From: Emiliania huxleyi CCMP1516
Lineage: Eukaryota; Haptophyta; Isochrysidales; Noelaerhabdaceae
Direction of reading: 5' to 3'
DNA: 64,000 bases
Assembly: GCF_000372725.1 (NCBI RefSeq)
Contig: NW_005200881.1
Span: 416,112-480,111 of the forward strand
Part shown: positions 43,532 to 55,216 of the stretch, one piece after another
How the letters are laid out: the number at the start of each line of letters is the position of its first letter
Numbering within the stretch: position 1 is the first letter of the stretch
Notes under the pieces: generated by a model
What the model saw: only the letters and a program-made list of their open reading frames with translations
What the model was told of the DNA's origin: nothing
The model's database searches: none
Made by a program: the position numbers and the translations under genes

Positions 43532-44753
43532 ATGCTGCGCCGCCCGTCGCGGCTGACTCGCGCCGCAGCGAAAGCAAAGGCAGCAAAGTCGACGCTCGCA
43601 AGATCGGCTCTCGTCGAGCCGTGGCATGCCGAGTGGCCCGAGGGAGCGCGGTGGATGGCGGCTGGCCTAACGCAGACGGCCAACGAGAAGGGCCGCTTAC
43701 TACCAGGCCTTCACAAGCTGGATGTGGAGCGTGACTGGCTGCTGCACGCGCCGGCGACATTCTCCGAGCACCTGCGGCTGAAGCACCACGCGCTGGACGC
43801 GAGCCGCGAGGCGACGCTGCGCTCAGCCGACGCGACGCACGGCGGCGACAGCCTTCCGGCGCAGCGCGAAGTGCTCGACATGGTGTTGGAGCATCTGCCG
43901 CGAAGGTTCCCACGCTCCTTCTCGCTCGACGGCCGCCGGCTGCGAGTGCACGTCGAGGGCGCCGGCTGCGAGTACGACGTCGATGAGTGGCGAGAGATGC
44001 GGCCGCTGGAGCTCGCCGGGCTGCTGCTGCAGGAGGACCTCGTGCTGATGCGAGCCGAGCCGGGTGGCGCACACCGCGTGCAGGCGGCCTTTGTCGTGTT
44101 TTCATTTGGCCGCGTGCTCGAGCGGGTGGGGATGGACCTGGAGCAGGTGCACGCTAACGTGAATTAATTGCTCTGCTCACGTGAGAGCAGGTGCACGCTA
44201 ATCAATTTCCCGAATTTGCGAGCAGGTGCACGCTAACGTGAACCGCTTTCCGTCCGACCTGCGGAAGCCCGTGGGCCGCTTCTTTGACAAGCTGAGCGCG
44301 TCTGCGCCCGCGTGGCGGACCAATTTTGGCCTCACCTGGTCGCCGTCCCTCGTGCCGACGCCCGACCGCTACCCGCACCGCGCGAGCTACGCGCCCGAGG
44401 CCACACACAACACGCCAGGCAAGTGGATGATGGCGCGCATCGGCGAGGTTGGCGTCGGGCGTGCGGTGTGGCTCAAGGTCGAGTACCAGACGGTGCGCCG
44501 GCTGAGGGGGGCGTCGGACCACGCGCTCTTCACCGTGCGCACGTACGTCGACCCGCTCCACACCCTGCTTCACGTCCCCGCCGCGGCGCGCCTGCTCGCG
44601 CAAAACATGCGCAACGCCGCCCAGGGCGACTTCAAGCACTACTTGGGGATCGACGACGAGGAGGTCCGCGGCGCGATCCTCGCCTACCTCGACAGCATGC
44701 ACGAGAGCGGCGGAGGTGGCGGCGGGCCGCGAGCGCAGCAGGCGACGCGATGA
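43532..44753 (+). CDS. DUF3445 protein (haem-dependent oxidative N-demethylase-like)
   Basis: Exons 43532-44146 and 44226-44753 give 380 residues. The start is in good context (ACCACCATG) and the N-terminus (MLRRPSRLTRAAAKAKAAKS) fits an organelle presequence. The family pattern is clear: DWLLHAP, EVLDMVLEHLPRRFP, PLELAGLLLQEDLVLM, then across the intron VHANVNRFPSDLRKPVGRFF, RTNFGLTW, a QTVRRLRGASDHALFTVRTY block (the RQTL.RLP..AVLFTIRTY of the family) and DPLHTLL. Known members bind haem and FMN-type partners in amine N-demethylation; the exact reaction here is not known. The intron is bounded and split by three copies of GAGCAGGTGCACGCTAA. Confidence 0.8.
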
Positions 44754-45839
44754 GCCTCGAGCTGAGCATCCGGCTCTGCGCGTCCTCCAGCGCATTATTT
44801 GTGGATTTTGTGCCACTCGCTCCCCTTGCGCTGCCCCTCCCGCCTCGGCGCTGCGGCGTCTATGCGTAGGCTGCGGGGCGGGCGCCTGGGCGCTCTGGGC
44901 GAGAGGCGCAAGGCCCTGGCCCAGGCCTGCACGGCTCCCTAGCTAGACAGAAGCGGTATATAGACGTAAGACTAGACGAGACCCTTGAGAACAGGTATCT
45001 AGGAGAAGAGACCGACGCTGCGCCGTGCGCCGTGTGGGTGGACAGGCCTGTGGGCAGCCGGCAGCGGCACCGTCGCCACCGTCGACATCCCCCACTCAAA
45101 AGGCGCTCTTGCGCTCCCCCACCTCCCGCAGGAAGCAGGATCGAGGATGCTGGATCTGGTTCTTGCATCACTTGGTTGACGTGGTGTAGCTGGAGAGAGT
45201 GGAGTCTGGAGAGAGTGTGGAGGCTGGAGCGCCACGTCTACGTGGTCGTCGACGCGTATGATGAAGAAAAAGGTGTCCACTTCTTTTTGAGGAATGAATC
45301 ATCATTACAAAGTTTTTTGAACGACGAAATGCAGCCATGCACAGCCGCATCCGCTCGCACTGAAGCACGCGCTTTGGCTTAGCAGCTTCGGACGCTACGC
45401 GTGTCGTCCTCCGCCATCTGCGCCAAATCTCTGACATCTCATCGGACAGCTAGTCCAAGGTCTGACTCTCAACGTGCGAGGAACGGGAGGGGCGGGCGGC
45501 CTGGGGGTTGGCCCCGTGGCCCCGTGGTCAAGTGTACACAAGTGTGGCAAGGGAGGGCTCTGCGGGTGGCGGAGCTCTGCCCATTAGGGGGAAGGGGAGG
45601 GGGGTTGTGCGAGCAGCGTAGAGCGGCGGCAGCGTAGAGCGGCAGGGGACTGGCGATCGCGGACAGCTAATCCATCTCGCGAGCCCCGACCGGCACCCCA
45701 AATAGCAATCGAGCAGCAAATTTACAAGCGCGCCGGCGTACTCCGGCAGCGCAAACGTACATCTAGAGCGCCCTCCCGGCGGCCTGGAGCAGCCGCCTGG
45801 CGGAGGGGCGGTGGCGGGAGAGGGGCGAGGTCGCCCGTC
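44754..45839. other. Spacer between convergent genes
   Basis: No supported gene. Short frames at 45168-45637 lack coding character. Confidence 0.5.
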
Positions 45840-47478
45840 TCATCGCGCGACGGCGCTGTTCATCGTGAGCTCGACGGAGAGCTCGCTAAGCCTGCGAGGG
45901 TACGGTCGGGCGGTGAGCGGCCTCGCGGCGAAGGCGGCGGTGGCGGGTGGCGGGCTGCACCAATCTTCGACGAAGCCCCTGGACTCCGCACCGATCTCCT
46001 CGAGGAAGCCGTCGTCGGAGAGCAGCTCCTCCGCGCTCTTGGCGGCGAAGGCCGGCACGACGTCGAAAGCCGCGGCCGGCGGGAGGCCCACGCGGCTCGG
46101 CACGCGGCCTGGCAGGCCGCACCCGGCGCCGGCACCCTTGGCGACCAGAGCGGGACCGACGAACTGGGCCGCGACATCTTTGAGGACGCGTCCAAAGGCC
46201 ATCTCCGGGAGCGGCGACCGGCGCGCCCCCGCGCCGCAGGGCACCCCCGCGGCGCGCGGCATCGCAAAGGACGGCATAGGCACCGCCATAGCCATCACCG
46301 GTCCCAGTCCCGGTGCCCCGCCGCCGCCGCCGCCGCCGCCGCCCCAACCCTTCCCGCAAACGGCGACCGCCTCGGCGAGCGTGGGGGGCACCGACGCGGT
46401 GCGCACCGTCTCGTCGGAGCTCTCTCGCCGCAGGAGCATCGGCGCCGCCGCCTCGGTGGAGAGGAGCGGGAACCCGCTCGCCTCCAAGCGCTGGCGCTGA
46501 TCGAGCTTCATCGCCAAGGCGGCGCCTTCCTGGAGCTCCGAGAGGCGCCGGACAATGTGCGCGCCGGTCGGCGCGTTGGCGCGCTCGCAGCCGGGCGACG
46601 ACGGCGGCGAGACGCCCAGCGCGACCGTCGAGGCCTGGTCGGAGCCGTCGCTCGCGAGCGACTGCGACGAGAGGTGCGACGAGAGGAGAGAGGAGGCCGC
46701 GTCGAGGGCGGGGATCGAGTCGAAGGTGGGCGGCACAAAGACGTGCGATGACGTGTCGCCCGCATCGCCGGCGAACAGGCGCCACGGGTCGGGTGCCGGC
46801 GCCATCACGACGCCCGCGCTGGGCGGCCGCGCCAGAGTGCCTTGCGTTGTTGTCTGCTCCGTGCGCTGCACGCGCGGGCGCTTGGCGGACGACGGGGCGG
46901 CCCGCGGCGTCTTGGCGGGGGGCGGCTCGTACTCGGCCCCGTTCATGACGGCGCGCGCCTTGGGCTCCAGGTTGCGGATCCACTTGCGCAGCTGCAGGAG
47001 GGGGGGGTTGTGCGTGAGCGCTGCGTTCAAGGTTGCTCCGCGCCGCGCGCGCGGGAATGGGTGGGGCGCGGCGAGGCTGCGGGCGCGCGGCAGCCGACCT
47101 CCCCCCACCCCCCTCACCCCCGCCCCTCGCCCCCGGCCCGCCCCCATCACCGCTGCGCGCGCACACCTGGCACGGCTCGATGCCAGGGAAGCACGCGCAC
47201 GTCGGCTTGATGCGGTTGGAGACCGGCCGCTTGAGCGCGTCCACCACCACCCGCACCTTGAAGGCCTCCTCGTAGAAGGCGCGCTTGCGCGTCGCGCGCT
47301 CGCCTGGCATCGCCGAGGCGTTCTTCAGCGGCTGCCCAGAAGCACTCGATATGCGTCGACCGGCGTATTTTTTTCCGCCGCATTTCGCACCCCTTTGTTG
47401 ATTGCTACCTTGCCGACTGCGGTTCTTGTCCTCCGTGGGCACGCGCACCATCGCCGAGGGCTGGAAGTACGTCGACAT
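45840..47478 (-). CDS. HTH-domain DNA-binding protein, two exons
   Basis: Exons 47478-47167 and 46991-45840 (GT-AG intron, 175 bases) give about 487 residues. The junction completes a compact helix-turn-helix region: RKRAFYEEAFKVRVVVDALK, RIKPTCACFPGIEPCQ, then LRKWIRNLEPKARAV, similar in layout to transposase/CENP-B-like HTH domains. The rest is disordered, rich in Ser, Pro, Ala and Gly, with an acidic hydrophobic end (AEELLSDDGFLEEIGAESRG, then FVEDW) that could be an activation segment. Probably a transcription regulator, perhaps derived from a transposase. The start at 47478 (MSTYFQPSAM) is preferred because the sequence upstream is a dispersed repeat; a further upstream exon is possible. 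Confidence 0.6.
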
Positions 47479-49131
47479 CGCCTGGCTCGTCAAGATCAAG
47501 ACCGATCGGAGGGGTGGGACCACTTGAGCACTTGAGCACTGGATAGGGTCGATTCCGCATGGTACGGGACCACTTCTATAGTACTAGTCCTATACGAGAG
47601 AGGAATCCCTGGGACCCTGTCATGTGGGTGAACCCTGCCCAGCCCCCCTCCGTGTCGCGATGCGCTCCCCGCTCCCGTTCCCTTGTGTGTTGTGTCATCC
47701 CAGATCGATCGTCATTCCAAACCACAAGAAAGATCGTTCCTTCTTGCAGGTGGGGACCCGGGGACTCTGTCCTTCTCCCATCCGGTCGGGCACCCCTCGT
47801 TTGGCGTGTCCCTTTATTTTTATTGTATTTGTTGTTCAACTCTTTGTTTATTTATTAGAGACTGCGGCGAGAGAGAGCCCGAAGAGCGGCGATCGCTACT
47901 GTGTTTCTTTTCCGGCCGCCTTTCCTACCCGTTGTTGATTGCCCGGCCCGGCCCGGTGCAGGCTTCTTCTTTATACCGAGGCGGTGCAGCGGAAGTCCGT
48001 TCTCGAAACGCGATGCATCCGCGGCGGGAGACACGGTGGGCGCTGGCAGGAGCGAAAATTTCGTACAGAGAATGGCGCTCGGGCGGGGGCGTCCGGAGAC
48101 TAGGCTGTATTGTTGAGTGCTTGTTTGGCTGTATTTGATCGTAGAGCAGCCTTGCTGTCAGTCCTAGCACGGGAGTACCCCGTGTGGATCGGAGGTAACA
48201 GCAGCTAGCAGCAGCACCAGCCTCGCGACATCCATACATGGACGCGCCCAAGCTGTCGGTGTTTCCATCCAACCAACCAACAAGCAACAACCCACCCTTT
48301 TCTGGCTCACAAGCTAAAGATGTTACGGGCCCCCACACACGGGGAGAAAAAACCAACCAGTAATTTCTTCTCTTCTTGAGGTGTGAACCTGTATCGTCGT
48401 CGTCGTCTCTAGCCAGTCACTCAAACTCTCAGAGATGGCTAAAGAGGATCCGGAGCGCGGTAGGACTCTGGGGCTCTCTCCGAAGGGAGCGTAGCGTACG
48501 CGGAGGGAGCTCAGAGTTACCCCGCGTTCTCTGGAACCTCAGAGCAGAGGAACTCGCAAGAGACGAATGCGATTCGTTTGCGGTAGATGAGGGATGGTGG
48601 TGGGTCGCTTGAGAACTGGTCGATTGGCGCCTGTCTGAGCAGGAGCCGACGCTAGTCGGGAGCTGTGTCAGGAGCCTCGTCGCTCGGAGGTCCCGCGCAC
48701 AAACAAAGCGGCGGGCAGCGGCGGGCGCGGGGTAAGGGTTCCCGCCCGCTAGGCGCTGCCCTCTGCGCCGAGGCTCGACGCGCTTCTCCTACAGTTCACT
48801 AGCACAAACTAAAGTTTGTTTGACATGATGAGAATCTCGTTCTCTCGAATCTCGTGGTTTTTTTATTTTTTGCATATGCATTTGGGGGCGTCAGCTACAG
48901 CTTTTAATTTCGCAGTTAGCAAGGATATGAGCAAGACCAAAGACGAACGAAGGGGCCGATCAGGGGGAGACCAAGGGGGTGAGGGGCCGACATAGCGAAT
49001 AGAGCCGCCCGAGGACTCATGTGTCATGATGGATGGCTGCGACGGTGCACCCCAGCGCGGTGTGCGCCTCTAAATCGGTCGCTCGGTACGCCTCTAAACC
49101 GGCGGCAAGCGAACGCGGGGAGCGGGAGCGT
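47479..49131. other. Long spacer, partial repeat B at 47535-47571
   Basis: No supported gene. Contains the GATAGGGTCGATTCCGCATG core of repeat B, AT-rich patches (47810-47865, 48840-48910) and purine-rich stretches. Confidence 0.5.
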
Positions 49132-51171
49132 CTAGCGCTCCTTCTTCATGTCGTCCTCGACGACGAACCGCCGCAGCGCGTCGACGTCCATCTCAATCGG
49201 CTGCATCGCCTCCAGCTCCGAAAGCGGCGCCTTGCCGCGCAAGACGACGGCCTGGTCGGCCACGTCGACGACGAACCACTCCGCAGTGCGGCTCAGCAAG
49301 CCCGTCGGCTTGAAGACGACCGCGAAGCACTCGCCCTTCTCGAAGCCGCACGTGGCTTGCAGCGCCGGGTAGTAGGGCGCGCCCTCGCGCATGTGCCAGC
49401 CCGCCGCGAGATTCCAGCCGTGCACGAGCGCCAAGAAGGGCATGGAGTAGAGCAGGCGGTACGCGTCCGCCTATTTCACAGCCGGGGTGGGGAGGTGTGG
49501 AGAGAGACAGAGGGAGTGGGCGACGCCGGCTTCGTCTCTCACCGACGCCCAGCCGCGCCGCTGCTCGAGCAGCTCCACGATCGGGACGAGCGGCCGGTAG
49601 TGGGGAAAGGCGACCAGCTGCGCCGGGAGGCCATACTGCATGAATTGCGAGGCATACTCGGCGTCGCAGCAGTATGCGTTGCGCCGCTTCAGGAAGGGCA
49701 GCTGCGCGAGGCGCGACGTGGGGTCGTTCTCCTCGAAGAGCAGGCTCTCCGCCGTCTTGAGCCGCCGCAGCTTGGGCAAGGCCTTGGTCTCGACGACGTG
49801 CCACGCGAAGAACCTGCCGCAAAATAGGAGGTGGTTGTGGGGCATGCGTGCGTCCGTGGCTAGGGTTACGGGGCTCGGGGGGTTCACCAGTTGCCCGCGT
49901 ACGGCCGGAAGGCAAACAGGAAGGGGACGCGTGCGGGGAAGAGTTGCCCAACAGCGGGGACAACGACGAGGCCGAGCAGCAGGACGGTGGCGAGTGCGGG
50001 GTGGACGGCGCCGGACGGCGGCAACGCGAACTCGTGCACGCCAAAGAGGTAGACGGCCGCCCACATGCAGAAGATGTTCCACTCCTGCACGCTCGCGAAG
50101 GGCAGGTGGAAGAAGATGAAGGAGTGGAAGCCGAGCGCCAGGACGACGCCGAGGTAGCGCGTCGGGCCAAACGCACACAGCGGCCCCACGCAGATCTCGG
50201 CGCACGTGCCGAATGCGCTCGCCGCCCGTGCGAGCCTCGACGGCCGCATGTCGGTGGGGAAGCCGGTGTGCAGCGCGCGGAGGAAGGAGGGCATGAGCGG
50301 CGCGAGCGGCGAGTTGCAGCTCATGTTGACGACGGTGTACTTGAACCACGGCCCGAGCTTGGAGACGCCGGCGCCCGTCCACAGGCCGATCTGCACGATC
50401 TGCAGGCCGAAGAGCCACGAGTCGGAGAAGGCGAGGGCAAAGAGCATGTAGCCGTAGTGCTCGGCGCGCGAGCACTCGGCGATCACAAAGTCGAACGGCG
50501 CCATCACGGCGAGAAGCGCGAGCGGCGGCAGCACCTCCGCGGCGCCGATTGAAGGAGAGAGCATGGCGCGGCACAGGAGTGCGATGTAGACGATGTAGCC
50601 AGCCACCAGCGCGCGGCCGCGCACGGCCTTGATGCCGGGCACCAGAGGGCCGGTGATGGTGCCAGGCGTGAGGAAGTTATAGAGCGGCACGAAGCAGAAC
50701 CACAAGGTGGATCGGAAGCCCATCGGGCCGCTGCGAAGACAGGCCGGGACGCTGAGAGAGGGAGGGGGGAGGCAGCCTCGGGCCGCTGCGAGGACACGCT
50801 GGGAACTGAGGGAGGGTGGCGGCAGCGAGAGGCTGCCTCGTGGCGTTCATCCCGATCGCGTCTGTGAGGACGTTGTACACGATCCAGCGCTTGGCGTTGC
50901 GCTCGTCCGAGAGGGAGAGGGACGGATCGCGGACAGCGCCGTAAAAGATGAGAACGTAGAGGACACACTTGACCAAGTAAACGAAAATCAACGCTGTCGG
51001 GAACGGGTTGCGAGGCGCATCTGACTTGTTAAGGCCGTGGCAGAAGCCAAAGAGTCGCTCGCGAAACGTGAGGCGGCGCTGTGCCTCGCCCGAGGCGGGC
51101 ACCTCGGCGTAGGAGAGGAAGGTGGCGGGACGCAAGCCAGAATGCGTAGCAGTATCCGAGCTCATCGCCAC
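49132..51171 (-). CDS. DUF3556 multi-spanning membrane protein, four exons
   Basis: Exons 51171-50837, 50730-49888, 49813-49543 and 49470-49132 give 595 residues, close to the usual length of this family (known mainly from actinobacteria and some algae). Landmarks: TALIFVYLVKCVLYVLIFYG, GMNATS-GPMGFRS at the first join, FVPLYNFLTPGTI, SKLGPWFKYTVVNMSCNSPL, FPTDMRPSRLARAASAFGT, FASVQEWNIFCMWAAVYLFG, RPYAGNW at the second join, and near the end VHGWNLAAGWHMREG and LQATCGFEKGECFAVVFKP. About eight membrane segments precede a soluble C-terminal domain. Intron 1 starts with GC, introns 2 and 3 with GT. Function of the family is unknown. Confidence 0.87.
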
Positions 51172-51345
51172 GGATCGCAGGCCAGAATATGTGTACTATC
51201 CGAGCTCTTGTACGTGCCGGCCCGAAAGCGATTGGTTGGCGGCGTCTCGTCTCACGAGGAGGCGTTTTTTTTTCTCCCCCTCCCTGTGAGCCTGTTTGTG
51301 TCTGTGTGTCGCTCGTGCGTGTCGTCATCATCTGTCTCGCGTGCA

Positions 51346-51402
51346 ACCATACCGCGTTGGTGTCCAGTCCGAGCCTGGCTGTTCTTCACCTTCCTACCTA
51401 AC
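51346..51402 (+). repeat. Dispersed repeat A, copy 4
   Basis: ATACCGCGTTGGTGTCCAGT, then GTTCTTCACCTTCCTACCTA; see 1735-1795. The spacer 51172-52017 holds no gene. Confidence 0.8.
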
Positions 51403-51424
51403 CTAAAGCCTCCCTACCTTAAAT

Positions 51425-51606
<182 letters not shown>

Positions 51607-52017
51607 TGGTTGTACTCGTCTCAACTCCCCCCTCGCCCAGCCAGGGATCTAACTGCCCCCGCTAGTTCCCGAGGTCGCGCGGGAGTGACCCCTGCGTCCC
51701 CCGAGACCAAGCGCGGTTGGGATGGTGGGTTGGAGAGGCCTCGTTACGAGGAAGGGAGGCTGTGTAGAGTAAGAAGCCCACCCCCCCCCCCCCCCACCCC
51801 CCACCCACCCATAGTCCGCCGCCCCCACTCCTCCCCATCGGGCCGCACAGGGCGGCCGCGCCTCGCAGATTCGTTTCTCGCGCCTGGGTCAGGCTTTCAA
51901 AAATCTCTCTCAACCAGCGATCCGATTCCGAATGAAGAGTGGCCGCTACAGTAAAGCGTATGCGAAGCAAGCGAGCGCTAGTGAACGCCCAGGGAACCGA
52001 TATGCCTTACAGTATTT

Positions 52018-54074
52018 TTACGCCACTAGCGCCGGCAGCGTCTCGTAGCGCGTGTCCTCCAGCTCGAGCCCGGCGAACCCGCTCGGCTCGGCCACCTTGC
52101 GACGAAGCGCCGCTGCGCTCGCTTCGCTCAGCTTCGAGTAGCACGCCCTGAAGCTTCCGCAGCGCAGCAGCAGGCGCACCATCGCCAGCGTCCCGATGCG
52201 CATCATCTGGTCCGAGTCGGGCGTGATCGCCGTCCCAAACTCGTAGCACGCGTAGTACTCGCCCTTCTTGCGCGCGAAGGTCACCTCCATCCGGATGAGG
52301 GCCTCGAAGTCGCCCTCGGTCATCACGCCCGCCCCGCCTCGTCCCCGCAGCAACTCATCCGCGGCGATGGACAGGTCGCCCATCGTCAGCGGCGGCAGCT
52401 CGTGCCTGCCGGCGAGCGGCACGGCTCAGTGTCATCTCGCCCCATCGCACGCCAACGCCGCCGTCCTACTCGCCTCTCTCTCTCTCTCTCTCCCTCGGCG
52501 GGAGACGCGCGCCAGTGGCTGTCCGAATCGGCCGCGTCCGCCGCATCGTTCACCGCCATCCCCGGCCGGCACCCGGTCTGCCGCGCGAAGCACAAGTAGG
52601 CGTTCATGATGAAGGCCACGTTCACCTCAAACGGCTCTAACAGCTGCGTGTCCTGCATCTGGTACTCTCCCACCTGGAAGAGGTGCTGCCTCGTGCACGG
52701 CTTCGTCGTCGCCTCGCGCAGCTCGGCCATCGTCCGCCGGCTCGCCTCGGCGCTCGCCCTCTCGCTCGCCGCCCGCTGCGCCGCCTCGCTCTGCCCGTGC
52801 GACGCGCTCTCCCGCGCCGCCTCGCGGCCCGCCGCCCGGCCGGCGGCTCCCGCCGCGTCCTCTATCCCGCCGCCGCCGCCGTCGTACAGCGACATCACCT
52901 GGTTGGTCACCAGCCGCCAGTACTGCCTCGCGTCGCCCGGCATCGCCGGCCAGATCTCGCGCCACACGTGGTTCTTCATGTGCTGCAGCGCGACGTAGAC
53001 CGTGTTCTCGCCGCGCCCCGTGCGCACCGTCGGCTCCTCGTCCCGCGCGTCGCCCCGCTCGGTCGCGTGCCACCGGCTCGCCCTCGGCGCGGTGATTCGC
53101 GTCGTCGCCAGCCACTTGCCGAAGCGGATCGTCCACCGCATCGTCGGGTGCAGACCGAGGGCCGTCCGCTGCATCGGCACGCTCTTCCCCGCCGCGGCCT
53201 GCGTCGCCAGGAACTCGCGCAGCCGCAGGCGCACGACCCGAAGGTGCGCCGACAGCGCCGGCCCGTGTGGCGCTAGCATCGGCCGCTCATCGCCAAGCGC
53301 GGCCTCCTCCTGCCGCTCGTCATCCTCCGCCTCGAGGGCGTCCGCCAGCGCGCTGCGCCGCACACCCCGGCGCACAGGAGGCGGCGCCGGCCGCACCTCG
53401 GCCGCCTCGGCGGCGCCCGCGGCACGGGCGCCCTGCTCGCCGTCCGCGCGGTCCATCGCTGCATCCCCATCCCCGTCTGCGCGGCAGCGCCGCCTGCGCC
53501 CGCGCCGGCCTGCTCTGGGACGGCGCGCCACCGCTCGTCGTCGAGCATGTGCCACCAACGCCGATCCGGGTAGCCGTCGTACTCGACCTCGTGCACGATC
53601 CGTCCGCTCCCCGTCCTCCTCCCGCGCCATGACGGTCGCAGGGTACCACCGCTCAAACTGTCGCAGAAGATCTCGAGGCGCGATCCGGTGGACAGGACAG
53701 TGTGGCCGTCGAGGGCCGCCCTGGCATCCTCGCGCTTTCGCTTCCGCCGCTTCGCCTTCGTCTCCTTGCTGCGCAGCAGGGTGTAGTTCGGGCCCACCTC
53801 CGCCACGCTGTCCAGCACGTGGGCGGCGCTCGCCATCTCGACCGCGTCGTCCTCCGGCGGAAGCTCCGCGTCGCCCGTGGCCGCTTCCCGAGCGCGCTCG
53901 TCGCGCATCCGCTCGTGGTGGGCCTGCCGACGCGCCACGCCGGCGCCCGTGTGCCTCGCCGCCGCGTCCGGCGCCGGCATCGATCGCTGCCACAGGTCGT
54001 CCCACAGGTCGTCCCAACAGGTCGTCCCACAAGAGGACGCCTCCGAGCCGCCGCATTTCGCCCGCCGAAAAGTC
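52018..54074 (-). pseudogene. Decayed recombinase-like element with a Tudor-like N-terminal segment
   Basis: Minus-strand order: GTTCWDDLWDDLWQ and the charged linker (53660-54040), a Tudor-like segment (FERWYPATVMAREEDG; VEYDGYPDRRWWHML), a long helical region (HPTMRWTIRFGKWLATTRI; NTVYVALQHMKNHVWREIWP), then FEVNVAFIMNAYLCFARQTG followed by CRPGMAV, and after a probable GC-AG intron LTMGDLSIAADELL and ARKKGEYYACYEFG, ending at 52018. The TG-x-RPG and LT-x-GD layout resembles box I of fungal DUF3435/Crypton tyrosine recombinases; the C-terminal His/Arg/Tyr boxes are not seen. Relative to the copy at 30446-31011 it carries a 2-base and a 1-base insertion in the Tudor-like part, and a further frame change follows, so it looks inactive. 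Confidence 0.48.
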
Positions 54075-55216
54075 TCCCACTCGCGCCCTCCCCAAACCCA
54101 AATGCTCTCTCTTTGTACATACATACAAAGTACAATGCTATCTTTAAGGTCCAACCTGCGGGCACCGCCTTCGCTCGGCACCGGGCACCGCCTCGGTATA
54201 CATCTGCCCCGCGGGCCGACCCTCACAGCTCACAGCTCAGCTCACTTTGCACAGAGGGGGAGGATGGTCGGCGGCGGCGGGCGCGCGGGGGGCGGGCGGT
54301 CGCGTGCGTGGCATGTTGTGCGAGTATATGGGACACGATGTCTCAAATATGAGGGGTTTTGACTCCTACCGGCTCCTGACGCTATCCCTGGCAGCTCTAA
54401 TGACCAGGATCAGTAGTGCTATGATAGAGGGTGCCCATACTAGCGAAGGAGCTGCCACACTCGCCCGGAACGTCCCCTTCTGGGGCCGGTTCTGCAGCCC
54501 GCGAGAGCCGACAGCGGGGCCGTGCCGCGGGTGCCTACTGCCGAGTGCCACAAACACTGCGCCGTCCCGCCATCACCTACAGGCTGTCTTGTGTGATGGT
54601 TGGGATGTCCAAACGCCACCATCTTGGCTCTTGCGACCTCAAACCCGCGAGCTGTATGGGTGGTCCTGACGTCGACAGACGCCCGATGACCACGGTGAAG
54701 CTGAGCCGGAACGAGTCGACAAGTCTCGTCTGAGCCCGTGGCGGTCGCCGGCTGAGTCGCTGTGCACGGGCCGGTACCTCAGGCGTCACCTCCGCAGCCT
54801 CAGGTCTCACACTCCATCACCTCCGACGGGACGCCTTCGGTGGCACGCTCGGCGGCGAGTTTGTTGCAGCCCCACAGCGAGCACGGCGTCGAGCCTACTC
54901 ACTCCTGTTGGATCTGTGCACTCCCTGGGACCCATTTTCGACGCTTTTGTCCCATATACTCGCACAACATGCCGCGTGCTGCTGGACCGTGGTGCGACAC
55001 CGTCGCGGAACCGAAAACTCCGACCGGAGGCTGCTGAGGAGGTGAGAGGTGCCGCGCCACGGTTGTTTTGCTATACCACAAAACAAACGCGACGCTGGTC
55101 AGCGCCCCCCAAGAGATACGCTCGAGTAGGGACACTCTCTGGCTCTCAATGCAAGCGAGCGCTTTGGCCGCCCGCTCACTTGACCACCCCCAAAGCTCCT
55201 CGGGCCTGAGCCTGCC
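54075..55216. other. Spacer holding an inverted-repeat unit
   Basis: No supported gene. Bases 54145-54240 resemble 5450-5535. A pair of perfect 26-base inverted repeats brackets 54310-54973. Confidence 0.55.
54310..54973. repeat. 664-base unit bounded by perfect 26-base inverted repeats
   Basis: Left end 54310-54335 begins GGCATGTTGTGCGAGTATAT; right end 54948-54973 is its exact reverse complement. Size and ends fit a non-autonomous DNA transposon (MITE-like). No certain target-site duplication: GCGTGC is close to both ends but not directly adjacent on the left. Confidence 0.7.
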
